Positions 12,120-23,869 are shown, counted from the stretch's first letter. The stretch is DNA of 64,000 nt from Episyrphus balteatus (GCF_945859705.1 NC_079134.1:44384402-44448401); one strand, 5' to 3'. Notes: generated from the letters alone by a model not told the origin. Numbers and translations: made by a program.

Positions 12120-12830
12120 TGGGCCTATTGTGATTTCCTCTTTTTAAAGTTCACCTAGAAATCCTGAGTTTAGAAAACTTTGTATGTTTTTGGGTGAACT
12201 AGCGGCGATGTTTTTCGCTTCGAGATAATACCCTCCGAGGTGACGTCGACGTGTATTGATTAAGCAATTACAGTGACACAGTATGTGTTCTGCTGTTTCT
12301 TCGTCTTCGTTACACATTCTGCAGGTATCGTCTTGTGTAATGCCCATGGTCTTGAGGTGTTTTTTTTTACTGAGCAGTGTCCAGTAAGGAAGCCTGTGGT
12401 TATGCGAATCTGACTCCTGGTGAGTGTGAGGAGTTGTTTCGTTCTGGCGTGGGAGATGTTTGGTATAAATTTTTTGGCTTGTCTGTTACCTTCCGTATGC
12501 GTCCAGTAATTATTAGCCATATCTCTTAGCCATTTATTTATGTAATGTTTTGCAGTGCTTGTTGGTATGCCTCAGAATGGTCTTGGCATCATGAATGCAG
12601 ATGCGGAACCTTTTCTGGCTAGTATGTCTGCTATTTCATTCCCAACGTGACCGCTGTGACCATAGGTATCCAAATGAGTTGAACTCTGTTTGTACTGGCA
12701 AGCTGGTGTAGAAGTTGTATACAGTCCCATACCAGCTTTGAGGTGTATTCATTGCTCCTAAGAGCTAGGAGTGCGGCCTTGCTGTCAGAGAGAATATACA
12801 TTTTTTTGTTTATTACAGCTCTAGTGTAAC
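12120..12830 (-). pseudogene. Non-LTR retrotransposon 3' end: RNase H plus CCHC-like knuckle, decayed
   Basis: Read on the minus strand, the relic starts near 12810 with an RNase H segment: MYILSDSKAALLALRSN contains the SDS catalytic-region motif. After a frame change come GHSGHVGNEIAD and ILARKGS, the GHxGxxGNExAD motif of LINE-encoded RNase H. Further on (12520-12260), RQAKKFIPNISHARTKQLL and QIRITTGFLTGHCSVK correspond to the linker that follows RNase H. After another frameshift (12347-12144) comes CRMCNEDEETAEHILCHC, the C-terminal cysteine/histidine knuckle. RNase H points to the I/R1/LOA side of the non-LTR tree rather than plain Jockey. The reverse transcriptase and everything 5' are missing, as in 5'-truncated copies. 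At least two frameshifts make it a pseudogene. It lies antisense to the inferred host transcript. Confidence 0.9.
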
Positions 12831-12922
12831 TCAGAGTAAATTTCTGAAAAAAATAATAAAAATTCTTAAACTAATATTTAAACGTATTTGAATTTTCTTC
12901 TAACACTTTTTTCCAATTTAAT

Positions 12923-12960
12923 CTAATAATTTTTTCTCTTCTTCTCTTTTCAGGTAAGCA
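12923..12960 (+). other. Recursive (ratcheting) splice site 1, zero-nucleotide exon
   Basis: CTAAT at 12923-12927 (branch-point-like, A at 12926) is followed by a pyrimidine tract (TTTTTTCTCTTCTTCTCTTTT) and CAG at 12951-12953. It is joined directly to GTAAGC at 12954-12959. An acceptor immediately regenerating a donor is the definition of a recursive splice site, as known in Ubx and other long-intron genes of Drosophila. The acceptor would be used first, then the new donor, so no exon is retained. The branch A to junction distance is 27 nt. It sits about 120 bp from the end of the LINE relic. Seen: motif and order. Inferred: use in vivo. Confidence 0.75.
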
Positions 12961-14149
12961 CTTCTTAATAGAAAAAAAAAATATATTTGTATCAATTCAA
13001 ATGACAAAGTAAGTCACTTAAATTAACACCCCAGTAAAAACAGGCAATATCCATAATATTAGATAACCAATATTCTATTAAATCCCTTTTTAACTATCAA
13101 CTTTCGACATCAAATCAAAAATTTATCAACACCAAAAAAAAAAAAAAAAAAAAAATAGTCATCTACACGTCATCGTCATCATGATCAAATATAATATATT
13201 AGAGAATATAGCAGAAAAGTCCATTTTTAGTTAGTATATGTCTCTAATAAATTCAAGCTTATATAGAGTGGAAAAACACGTATAAAATAGTCAATGATGC
13301 ACATGAAAAACTCTTACCACTAAACAACCCTATAAAAATGTAATAACAATATATTAAATATTATCCTTTCAGCAGAGTAATGTTTCGAGCGTATATAGTA
13401 GATCCCAGGCAGTTTCTAGTTTTATTTATCTCCTTTCACATGTTTATATGTGTGAATGTGTGTGTTTTTAGGATATTTTACCAAAAAAACACCATCAATT
13501 GGATGAGTACTGGTTTGGTGATGCTGGCCAAACGGTTTTTGTACTTTAAGAATTATTTTCCTGTCCATCACCACCACTTATACGGGCTAATATGGCTTAC
13601 CATGTTTTATACACGCATTACCTCAATAGATTGTGTGTGTCGTCCAGTTGAAAAGTAGTATGTATATATTTGGTGATGTTGTCGTTTCGAAATACGTCCA
13701 TACATTATTGGATCCTATAACTATAGTGGTCTTGGTGGTTGGTGGTGATGCTGATGGTATGATGTGGGTTTTGTGGCAAGAGTGCTGGTTTTTATTAGAC
13801 CTCATTTTTGTTCTCTAGTATTTTTGGAATTGATGCATACCAACCAAGTTCAAAACCATTTAGATGGGTACATTTTTTTTCCTCTTTTGCTGGAAAACAA
13901 TAAAAATGCTGAGACTTTTGTTCTAATTACGAACAAACTGATGTATCTTTAAAATATTCAATGAGAAAATTCTATCACGATAGAGTAATGGTTCTATTGA
14001 AATTTTATTTGAAGGAACTTTATTGCCACCCAAGTTAAAACTAAAAGTTACAATATTTCTTAGATGAACTAACATAGAAAATTAAAAACACTAACTAAAC
14101 ATCTTAAATTTAACATAAATTTAACATAACATTTCAATTCTTTTTCGAT
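12961..14149. other. Apparently single-copy stretch after ratchet site 1
   Basis: It contains an A-run at about 13133-13155 and no recognised transposon. ORFs at 13380-13658, 13623-13805 and 13633-13818 overlap on both strands and have no domain. Sequence near 13380-13850 is less AT-biased and could be single-copy. Confidence 0.4.
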
Positions 14150-16395
14150 TCTAATTTCTACCTTCTATTTCTGAGCTGCTAGAACTTCTAGAAATACCTT
14201 CTACCTTCATGTTTTTAACTTATTTTTCTACAGCTGCTATAGTTTCTAGAACTACATTGTTTGTTCTGCCTTCAAACTTCTACTATCTACCTTTTTAATT
14301 CTACCTTCCTCATTCTTCTTTACCTTCTTCCTATGAGTTACAAGCTGCTAAAGCAAAATTTTTTTAGCTTCTACCTTCGACTTTCTATCTTCTACCTTCT
14401 TCTTTGTCATACCTTTTACATAGTCTGTTTCTTCGAGTTCTAAAGCAGTTTCAACTGCTAGAATCAAAATTTACTTAACATAAACCTTCTAAATTTTACT
14501 TACTGCCTTCTCACTTCTGCTTTTTCCTCCGAATTCTAAGCCTGCTGGAACTACAAGCACAAGATTTCATAAGCTGCTACCTTCTATTTTTTGCCTTCCA
14601 ACTTTATCATTCCACCTTTTGCCTTCTATCTTCTTCCTTCGAACTCAACAAATGCTGGAACAGCTAGAAGAAGAAATTCTTCAACATCTACGTTCTGCCT
14701 TTGCATTCTACCTTCTACTTTCTGCATTCTACCGCTTAACTTTTTCTTCCGAATTCTAAGGCTGCTGGAACTTCTACAACGAAATTTTTTCATTCACCTT
14801 CTAGTTTCTCAGTTCTGCCTTCAACCCTCTTCATTCTCACTTCTATCTTCTTCTTTCGATTTTAAAAGCTGCTGGAGTTCTAAAGCTGCTAAAACAACAA
14901 TTTCTTCAAGCTTTTACCCTCTAAATCTTACCCATAACTTTTTCCTCCACATTCTAAAGCTGCTAGAAAAAATTTTTTAGCTTACCTTCTTACCTTCTAA
15001 CTTTTTGCTTCCATTTCTTACTTTAATGGAGCAACAATTTCGTTGACTTATATATTCCAAAATTTTCCTCTGAACTTAAAGCTGCTAGAACCACAAATTC
15101 CTTAACTTATACCTTCTTCATTCTACCTCTTAGATTCTTACTTTTTCCTCCGAACTCTAATTCTACCGGAACAAAGATTTCTTTAACTTCTATTTTCTAG
15201 CATTTCCCCCTAAATTCGAAAGCTGCTAGAACAACCATTTCTTTAACTTATTCTATAATTTTTGCTATTTAATATTTAATGATTTTTAATATTTTGTTTC
15301 ATCTTAAACTTATAATGCTTAAACTGCTAGAACTGCAAGAAATACAATTTCTTTAATTCCTACTACAATTTTCGCTACTGCTTTCAGTTATTTTTCTTCT
15401 GTTTCCACCTCAGTTGAAAATAATGCTCTTCTATATTTTACCTTCTAATACGAAAACTACTAGAACTGCTAGAACTAGATTTTCTTTGACTTCTACTACA
15501 ATTCCTGCTACTGCTTCCAGGTGTTTTTCTGTTCTATCATTCATCTTCTACCTTATAATTCTAAAAGTTCAAGAACTGCTAGAATTACAATTTCTTCAAA
15601 TTTTTACCCAATTTCTGCTGCTGCTTCCAGTTTTATTTGATGATCTATTTCCACCTCAGTGAACAATAATGCTCTACCATCTTCTACCTTTTAATTCTAA
15701 TTTCCTAAACTTCGACTAAAATTTCCTCTACTGCTTCCAGTTTTATTCTTAAGTTTCTAACTCAGTTGACAACAATGCTCTTTCATCTTCTACCTTCTGA
15801 TAATAAAACTGCCTGAACTGCCAGAACAACAGTTTGTTTAACGTCTTCTACAATTTCTGGTACTGATTTTATATTTGTTTGTTCTTTTTTTGCCTCATTT
15901 GACAATAATGATCTTCCATCTTCTAATTCTCAAGCTACTAGAACTGCTAGAATAACAATTTCTTCAAACTCCTACTCAATTTCTGCTACTGTTTCCTAGT
16001 TTTTTCTGTTCTACTTGCGCCTCATATGATAATAAAACTGAAAGAACTGCTAGAACTACAGTTTCTTCAATTTCTACTACAATTTCAGCTACTTCTTCCA
16101 GATTCTTGTTTCTTCTGTTTACACCTCAGTTGATAATATTTTTCTTCCATCTTCTACCTTCTTATTCTCAAGCTGCAAGAACTGCTAGAACTATAATTCT
16201 TTAATTTTTACAATAATTTCTGCTACTTCTTCAAAAATGTTTTCTTCTGTTTCTACCTCAGTTGACAACAATTCTTTTCCATCTCCTACCTTCCAATTCT
16301 AAGTCTTCTAAAAACTGCTAGAACTACAATTTCTGCTATTGTTTCCAAATTTGTTTCTTCTTTTTGTTTCCACCTCAGTTGACAATAATGCACTC
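14150..16395 (+). repeat. Pyrimidine-rich degenerate minisatellite with CTGCTAGAACT and CTTCCAG motifs
   Basis: A degenerate tandem array is seen. In the right half (about 15300-16395) each unit reads roughly 'aagctgctagaactacaatttctt..acttctactacaatttctgctactgcttccag... tttccacctcagttgacaataatgctcttccatcttctaccttctaattct', with a period of the order of 110-140 bp. The left half (14150-15290) repeats the shorter 'ttctaccttct.. aattctaa(a)gctgctagaac' theme. Acceptor-like pyrimidine-CAG strings (GCTTCCAG or CTTTCAG) recur at about 15383, 15520, 15630, 15740 and 16100 on the + strand. A 129-aa ORF at 14591-14980 is just the array translated and is not believed. Confidence 0.8.
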
Positions 16396-17950
16396 TCTTT
16401 CAATTCTTACGTACACACACTCTCATGCATTCAAACATGATGAATAATGAAATGCGTTAATTTAATTACTTAATGGTATTTGTCAACGCATATATATGTA
16501 GGTATATAGTAGTTTCCGCAGCAGGCCCGCTTTTTCCCATTGAAAACAGGCAGAACAATTAGCCTAGTAATCCTGAACAAGAACCTTGTTGACGTACGAC
16601 TGACTGCTAAAACGATATGATGCTACTGCAACAACAGCACAAAAAAAAAAAAAAACAATGACGCTCGTCATAGTCATAGTCATAGCTCACCAGCATCATC
16701 CATTTCTCTAACATGGCATAGAATTCCGGTTCAACCAGCCACAGAAACTGTTTACAGTTGGCTGATGCACTAAGTGCGTACACCTCGGTTTTATACGCGA
16801 GCTAGGTTGGTACTACTATAATGCAATAGAACACACTCGCTTGCTTGGCGTGGCATAAACCTGGTACTGGCTGGTTGGTGATGGGTGATGTTACCCTTCC
16901 AGGCCAATAAAATACATATACCGCTGCAGTGTGTAGTCCTGCATTTTTAGGTGAATAGTTGCGCGCGAGCATATCTATACATCGCGAATTCTCTCATATA
17001 TAAAATGGTGGGAGGCTTTTGTGGGGAAGGAAAGGAAGTTATCAAACACACACGGAATCCGTGTGTGGCATAACATGGGAAACCATTTTAGCAGAATAAT
17101 TGCATTGAAATGCTAACTATTACGCGAAAATTGCACAGAGAGCCCATTCATGGTTTTGGTGGAGCTGAAGCTGAAGCAGCAGCAGCAGCAAGCACACGAT
17201 GCATGGAAGAGTTCATTAGAAATGGCCTTGGCCAGGCCACCAGGCTATATAGAGCTATAGAGAAAGAACGCACATATCGAAGGGGTGTTGTAAGGTGTTG
17301 TATAGAGTTTGGGGGTTGTGTGTGGAATAGTATTAAGTATGAGGTACCACACACAGATGCATCATCATTCGACATTTGAATTTGAATGCTCTCTCCAACA
17401 ACCTATAGAGAGATGATGGGTAGGTTAGGGTTAGATGGAGTACCTATAGATAGGTTAGAAAGGTATAGAATGCGAAGAGGCTTGTTTAATCATTTGGAAA
17501 ATTTGTGGATTTTTTTTTTTGTTTTTTGTTTTTGCTTTTGATGGTTTTTGTTTTCGATTTTTGTCAGGTTTTTTTTTTCCGTGTGTTTTTTTTTGCGAAT
17601 GCGTATGTTTGTTTGTTTGCAAAATTGTGCAAATTGCACAAATTGTAGATGAAATGTGTGTTGCAAAAAGGAAATATGCGTTAATTGAAAATTAGAGCAT
17701 GCAAGCGCTTTACAGAACATTTCAATTAAAATGTGTGTATGTTTGTTTTTTTGGTTGGTGCAATGTTGTTGTAAATTTTGTAATTTCAATTCAATATGTT
17801 TGGTTGGTATGTTTTTTAGTGAGTGAGAATTATAGGTATGTTTTTTTTAAGGTTCAATTTGTTTTGAGAGGCACTTTGGTTTGATTAAAAAATCTGCACT
17901 TCAAACCACAGCAGAGTTATTAATAGCATATAGGGTCAACATACTGACCT
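16396..17950. other. Complex, apparently single-copy block (candidate conserved non-coding DNA)
   Basis: Base composition is closer to balanced than elsewhere and no TE ends or repeats shared with the rest of the window were seen. It contains a homeodomain-site-like cluster TTAATTTAATTACTTAATGG near 16458, a GCTGAAG/CAG microsatellite at 17164-17192, and GTAGGTTAGGGTTAG near 17420. The 89-aa ORF at 17110-17379 (with an AEAEAAAAA run from the microsatellite) has no recognisable domain. Possible enhancer DNA; inference only. Confidence 0.4.
17164..17192. repeat. CTGAAG/CAG microsatellite
   Basis: GCTGAAGCTGAAG followed by (CAG)5-like repeats. Confidence 0.85.
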
Positions 17951-18419
17951 AAGGGTATTACAAAATGATTTCTCTATTTTTTTTGTAATTCATAATGTTT
18001 TTCAACACATAGCAAATAAAGAATTGAAGAGCTGATTCCAATCAGTTAGTTCAGCAATGTAAGTATAAAAAGACTGGTCTGTTTTTAGGTGGTGCAGCTC
18101 AGTTGTACTTCTTTTTTTAAGGGCGTTCCATTCCTATTACCTATTCCGCTGATTAAACGGAAATTTCCGTTCGAGCGCATTTTGAAAATTAACAAGTTAT
18201 TGGAATAGTTTTTCAAAGTATTGTTGATTTGTCACGACTGGAAGTTTCAGAGGAATTTTCTGCATTTTGTTGATGCCTCTTTGCCTTTCCCAGCACACAG
18301 AAATTCTTATTTTCCTAATTTTTTTGTGTAGTTTCTGATCCTTGAATTTCGGAAAAGCTTTGTGGAAGAATCTTACGTATCTACAAAAATATCATTGTTA
18401 AAAGGGTGTTTTTTGTTTT

Positions 18420-20215
18420 TTGACGTGATAACGTCTCATAAATCGATGAACCATGGCAGCCACCACAAAAAAGTGACGCCATTTTCTAACGTTACACTCT
18501 CGCAGCAAAAATTTCGTGGCAAAAATTTCAATTAAAAATTTAAAATAAACTATTAGAAATACAAAAATCTTCTATACCTTATTTGAAAGATAATAACCTA
18601 AAGCTTAATCCAAAATGAAGGATTTTTAAAAATTCATTTAATAGGGTAAACAGGGGTAAAACGGAAAGATAAAATTTGGGCTAAAATCTAAACGCGAAAT
18701 TGTAGAGAGTTGATTTTGTTTTCTATCGATAGATGAGACTAGATTTAGAATAACTGCATTTAAGAAAAAATTTTATAAAATTTTGAAACTAAGCTATAAC
18801 GTTTTGTTTGAACCTTGTACACGTGTTGGGGCTATGAAAAAATGATGATTTTGGGTAGGGAAAATTTTTTGACAATTCTAAAGGTGCCAAGTAAAAGATA
18901 AGGGATACGTCTGATACGGATTTTTTTCCAACACTCTGCGCTTCGAAATATGAATTTTTGAAAAACACCTTGTTTTTTACGGGTATTTTTGGGTAGTTCA
19001 AAAAATCTCAAACTCATACCACATGTAGGTTTTGGCTTTATGCACACATGTGAAAAAATTTGGAATCGTTTAGTGAGTTTTAACTGAATAACGGAAGAAA
19101 CAAGTTTTAAAAAAACACGTTTTTTGACCGTTTTTAACCGATTTTCATCGTTTTTTTATTTTTATCTTTTTTTCTTTAAAAGATAGAGGAATAAAGTATA
19201 AAGAGTAATGATAGACCATGACCACGACTAAATGTGTGCGAAGTTTCAATCATTATCGTAAACACAATTTTTAGATAACGGTAAAATAAAATTTTATAAT
19301 TCAACAGGTTATAACTTTTGACCAAGAGCAGATAGAAATTTTATTAAACTTTTATGAGCATCCTGATATAATTACCTTTCATTTGGTATATCACACATAA
19401 CTGTAAACTAACTAAAAGCTACGCAATGTTAAATCAAGAAATTTGCGAAAAACCTCAAAACACCAGTGGAGATCTGTTGCCCCCCGAACAGCCACCAGTG
19501 TGGGAAGTACCGTAATCTCAGTCTGGAAATTCGACATGGTTGACTTTAAAAAAATTCTAACTTCTCTTGTAGGCATCTTTGAAATGAGATTGATACGTCA
19601 TATGAAAGGTGAAATAATAAGCTTTCACATGAAATAAAAATAGGTTGTCAAAAAAAAAACTGATTCCATAGGTGAGAACATAAAAATAAATGTTTTTTTT
19701 GCTTTTTTTAATGAAATTTGATCGAGTTCAAAAAATTCTAGCTCTTTTTGTAGATGTCTCATAGACCTGATCGATATATATATTTTGAGCTAAGACAATA
19801 AGATGGTATAAAATTATGTTTAGGTTGTTAGGGAAAAAAAATGGAATTAACGACTTGAGAAGATAAAAATTCATGTTTTTTTTTTGCTTTTTTTGATGAA
19901 AATGATTTTTTTCAATAAATTATTTTTATACTTTTTGCGCATTGTAAAAATTTAAAAATGGTTTCATTCTTAAGAAAAAATATTTGGCTTTTAAACTGCA
20001 TAATTTTTTTGTAAGCTTTTAAAATAAAAAAAATTAATATAATGAGAAAATAAAAAAGGTATTTTTCTTTAGCTTTTTCTTGTAAATTATGATGGTTTGA
20101 AATAAGTAAACGCTTCAATTGACTAATTTAAACAAAAGCATACAACCTGTTTTCTGACGACGTTATCACGTAAAATCATCGTCCTTAAACCGGCATTACA
20201 GACAACCTCTTTTTT
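18420..20215 (+). mobile_element. Family A repeat, copy with inverted ACGTGATAACGTC ends
   Basis: A left motif ACGTGATAACGTC at 18423-18435 is mirrored by its exact reverse complement GACGTTATCACGT at 20159-20171, so the copy has 13-bp perfect inverted repeats near its ends. Homology to the reverse-complement copy at 55.7-57.4 kb continues outside the right motif to about 20210 (ACCGGCATTACAGACAACCT). The true terminus is therefore probably outside the 13-mer and the ends are approximate. Inner shared landmarks are ACCATGGCAGCCACCAC plus AGTGACGCCATTTTCTAACG on the left, the AGATCTGTTGCC/CCACCAGTG/AAGTACCGTAATCTCAG region near 19470-19515, and AAAAAGTATAAAAATAATT-like sequence on the right. 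No transposase ORF. Probably a non-autonomous DNA transposon of a superfamily I cannot assign. Confidence 0.75.
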
Positions 20216-23200
20216 TTTTGCTTGTAGTGGAAGTATTGTCTTTTTTGATATTCTCAGCAATTTTTTGGCTCTTTCTAAACTAATTTTTTGATTTCTTAAT
20301 TTAATTAGTTGTAGGTTGTAACCCTCAATAGAGAAGTTAAAACGAAGTTGCTTAGATTATTTCTTAAAGAATAGTTTTAAGAAATATTCCAGAGAAGTCT
20401 CTTTAAAAAGACAAGATAGTAAAAAACAAGGTCTTATGACCTTAGTAATATTGTGGAGTTATAAGAGTCAGTACCATTCAAATATGATCAAGGATAGGTA
20501 TAGAAATAAGATTTGAACCAACAAATTCTAGTGTGACAGTCAGTTCTCGAATATTTCAATGAAATTGAAATAGTAACATCAATGATTCTATTGAAAAAAT
20601 TAAAGAACTAAACCGTGATTGGCTCCCTCACAAAAATTATTTTCGCATAGCTCTAGGCTATAATAACTTTTAAACGAATTCCATTGTAAAGAGAGTCCTT
20701 AGGAGAGTTCTTGCCAAAATATCACAACGATTTTCCAAAAGTAAATATTGCAAAATCTCTCAAGTAATTTAAAATATTTCCCAGAAAAAAAAAAAAATTC
20801 AATTCCAAAAAAAAATTCAAGTGTTTCATTTTTGGTATCCAATTAACTTGTTATCTTATAATTTTTGACCTTGATAGCCTCCTAAAGGTTGATTGCTATA
20901 TAAAGAACATCAAATTCCTCAAAATGAAAACAAAAAATTCTATAAAAAAGAATTAGCTATCTATATTACTAAGCCTAGAAAAAAAAAAGAAGATGTTTCG
21001 TTATTGAAAAACCATTACGCTAGAAAGCCATCTCTCCCTCATCGTGCCATATTTACTTTTTTTTTGTTTTTATTTGCAAAAAAATATAAAAAAATAAACA
21101 ACCAAGCTGGTAGCTGATCTGGAGAGCACTTAATTTTGCAACACCAGCAGAATGGTTGTGGGCTTTCATATAGTTAAAAGATGATTCTCATGGAAAAAGA
21201 CGCGCGCCAGGCGCCAAAAAGTATCTATCTATTTTTTTTTATTTTGTTATTTTTGGTTCGTTTGTTGTTTTATATTTTCTCCAATTATTCACAGCTGCTG
21301 TGGTGCAAAGTAATATCATTTTCCTCCCCCCCTTTTCCACCCACTATCTCTGTCAATTTTCACCAGGCTTAAAAAAAATTGATTTAAAAAAAAAATATCT
21401 CGATTACATTTGCCCTAAAATGGCTCCTAACACTATTTCCGCTCTGTCATCCTTATGACAACAAAATACCTACACTTACAACAACAAAAAATAGAAAAAA
21501 ATATGTATGTGTATATTTGAGCATCTAAACAACACAAAAAGGCAGCAAAAAGTATCTCCATACATAAATATTGAGAGAGTTTGTGCTATGTGCAAATATA
21601 CAATTGTTATTCCCACAAAAAAAAAAATAAAAATGATATAAATTCCATTTATGGCTGAATTTTCATAACAACCATCACTATATCAACACTATAACTTCGA
21701 TTGGATTTTTTTTTACATTTTTTTTTTTTTGTTGTTTGTTCAAAAGTAAATATCCTTGGGTATCATAAAATATTATGACCTTTTGTTGTTGTTGTGTGTT
21801 TGCTGTTTGGGGGTATAACCATGGCATAGGGAAAGTTTTTATTTATACAGCGAGTACAATTATTCTAGTTTTTCTTGAATTTTTCACACACAATTGAAGT
21901 TGAAATGACAATTCAGATTTAAAAAAAAAAAAACATACACATACAAACATGTTGGTGGTATAAGAAATAATATTTAACGGCTTGGGCACTATAGCATAGA
22001 AATATAACGGAATCCTTTTTCTATATTGAAAGCGCCTATTTTATGTTTTGGGGCTATACGACAACGATGGTTAAGAAAAAAACACATAAAAATGGACGAA
22101 AAAAATATATAAATATTAAGCACACAGGATGGGAGAAGCAAAAAAATAGAAAGAAAGGCAAATGAATAAATCCAAGACACACAACACAACACAATACACA
22201 AAAAAAAAAAGGACCACCACAGAAAACAGAAAAGACTATAGTGTTGACCTCGAATTCCCTATACCAGTTTGGCCTGTTGCTTAGGGCATATTCTCTATTC
22301 TTCTGTATATACCATTCCTACCTACCTCCATAATTTCTTTGTTTGTTCATATCCATCTAAGCACCCATTGTCACCCTTGCTTCCTGTTATTCCACTTTTT
22401 AGTTAGAAACAAAAAAAAAAAAAATGGAGAAGAAGAATGAAATGAATAGTAGAAAATGGGATGCAAATGGTCATAAAAATCTTTGCAGTCTCACCATTTT
22501 TTCATTGTTTGCATGCATTTAATGGCACTTTCACACTATTTTAAACTATATGCTATCTTTTGCCATTGACTTCCTGATTTAAGGTGGACTTATTGGTTTG
22601 GTGGAAGTTTTTCAAGTCGAAATAATAATACAAATTCAAAAGGATTTTAATCTTGGCTCTTTGTCAATTCGCAGTTGATTTTTTCAGGAAGTTTTTGAAG
22701 ACGACTTGAAAAAATTGATTATTTTTGATTTTCCTGAAACAGTTTTAAATAAATGCAGGTTATTTTAGTGTGCAACCTTAAGTGTTTCTACACTAGTTTT
22801 AAAGGTTCAAGAAGAAACAAGGCTAACGGTTGATTTCTTACAAATTTCTAGCTCTTTTAACTTGATTTAAGTAAATAAATAAGTTTTGAACCGAGTTTTT
22901 AACGCTAGAACTATGTCAAAAAATCGGTTTTTAGAGACTTATAGCTCTCAAAGTTTCTTCTAGAGGAAAGCAAAGTTCTGAAAACTAGATTTAAATCTAT
23001 CTAGGAAGAAAGTATTCAGTAAGTTCAGCACAGTTTAATTAGTATCAGAACTAGTACCAAAAGCCTTACTTCTACGGATATGAAAAATGTTGAAAAAAAG
23101 TACTTTATGACGTCACATTTTTGAGATACAACAAATACAAAATTCGCTTTTATCTTTGAAGCGTGACAATATACATTGCGTCCCAAAAGTTAACGTCGAA

Positions 23201-23605
23201 ACGAAAACGGTAGATTGGGTAGGTGGTGACAGTTATCAGAAAAATAATTAAAAAAAATCGCAGCCATATATTTTGTGATTTATGGGCATTTGAAAAAAAA
23301 GTCCAAAAAATGGTCACCCTGTGACGGTTTTTCATGTGCCGTGACTACAAGTCTTAATTTTTCTCATTTTTTTCTTTTGTTATGGAACCTTGAATAACCC
23401 TGCTACCAAATGCATTCAAAATGTTTTACTCAGCTGCATCAGTTTTAAAGAAAATTTCACATGACTCTAATTCAATGAACCGTAGTGTAAAAAAAATGCA
23501 TTACGATGTTTCGGCAACTAACCTTAAAACTTGGTGTGTTCAATTCTCTTTTCAAAATGGTATAACATTGTTGAGAATATTCCATAAATAACCGAGATAA
23601 AATTT
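20216..23605. other. Gene-free stretch
   Basis: AT-rich; no exon or transposon with ends recognised apart from the minus-strand tRNA-like segment at about 20500-20570. The part from about 21120 to 22620 is somewhat more complex and shows no shared repeats. ORFs up to 74 aa have no domains. Confidence 0.4.
20500..20572 (-). repeat. tRNA-like sequence (SINE or tRNA relic)
   Basis: On the minus strand, GACTGTCACACTAGAATTT is followed by TTGGTTCAAATC. This is a good B-box match with a D/anticodon-arm-like spacing upstream, typical of tRNA-derived SINE heads. The A box is poorly preserved and no terminator is obvious. Not a functional tRNA call. Confidence 0.3.
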
Positions 23606-23610
23606 ATTTT

Positions 23611-23744
23611 CTTAAGAAATCCGACTTTTTTATTAGGTAATTTTTCCGTATTATTTAAGTTTTGTACCCTTTCAGAACCTTTCAGAATACAAAAACTTAA
23701 ATAATATGGAAAAATTACCTTATAAAAAAGTCGGATTTCTTAAG
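23611..23744. repeat. Near-perfect long hairpin
   Basis: The left arm 'cttaagaaatccgactttttta.. ggtaatttttccgtattatttaagttttgta' (from 23611) and the right arm (to 23744) are reverse complements over about 55 nt with few mismatches, around a ~20-nt loop that holds a duplicated TTTCAGAA motif. It would form a strong RNA stem in the + transcript. Confidence 0.9.
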
Positions 23745-23869
23745 AATATGGTGGTTAAGATGGTGGTTATGATATTATAAGTTCTGAAACGGACTTCTGG
23801 GGTCCAATGTACCTTAACGTATTGACGCTTTATGTATCTATCATTTTCTTCTGATTAAATAGAGAGAGC

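Noticed and set aside
14175..14200. Heat-shock-element-like TTCTAGAA
   Set aside because: A two-site dyad only, arising from the repeated CTAGAAC word of the array; no promoter nearby.
14591..14980. 129-aa ORF, + strand
   Set aside because: Translation of the pyrimidine-rich minisatellite; the same words recur in all frames along the array.
14975..15000. Minus-strand GAAGGTAAGAAGGTAAGC as splice donors or a recursive site
   Set aside because: No CAG acceptor and no pyrimidine tract on that strand; produced by the TTCTACCTTC array.
15515..15530. CTTCCAGGTGTTT inside the minisatellite as a recursive site
   Set aside because: The donor half GTGTTT is poor, and sister units of the array lack the GT.
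17110..17379. 89-aa ORF with an Ala/Glu run
   Set aside because: The run comes from the CTGAAG/CAG microsatellite; no domain, and an overlapping ORF of similar length exists on the other strand.
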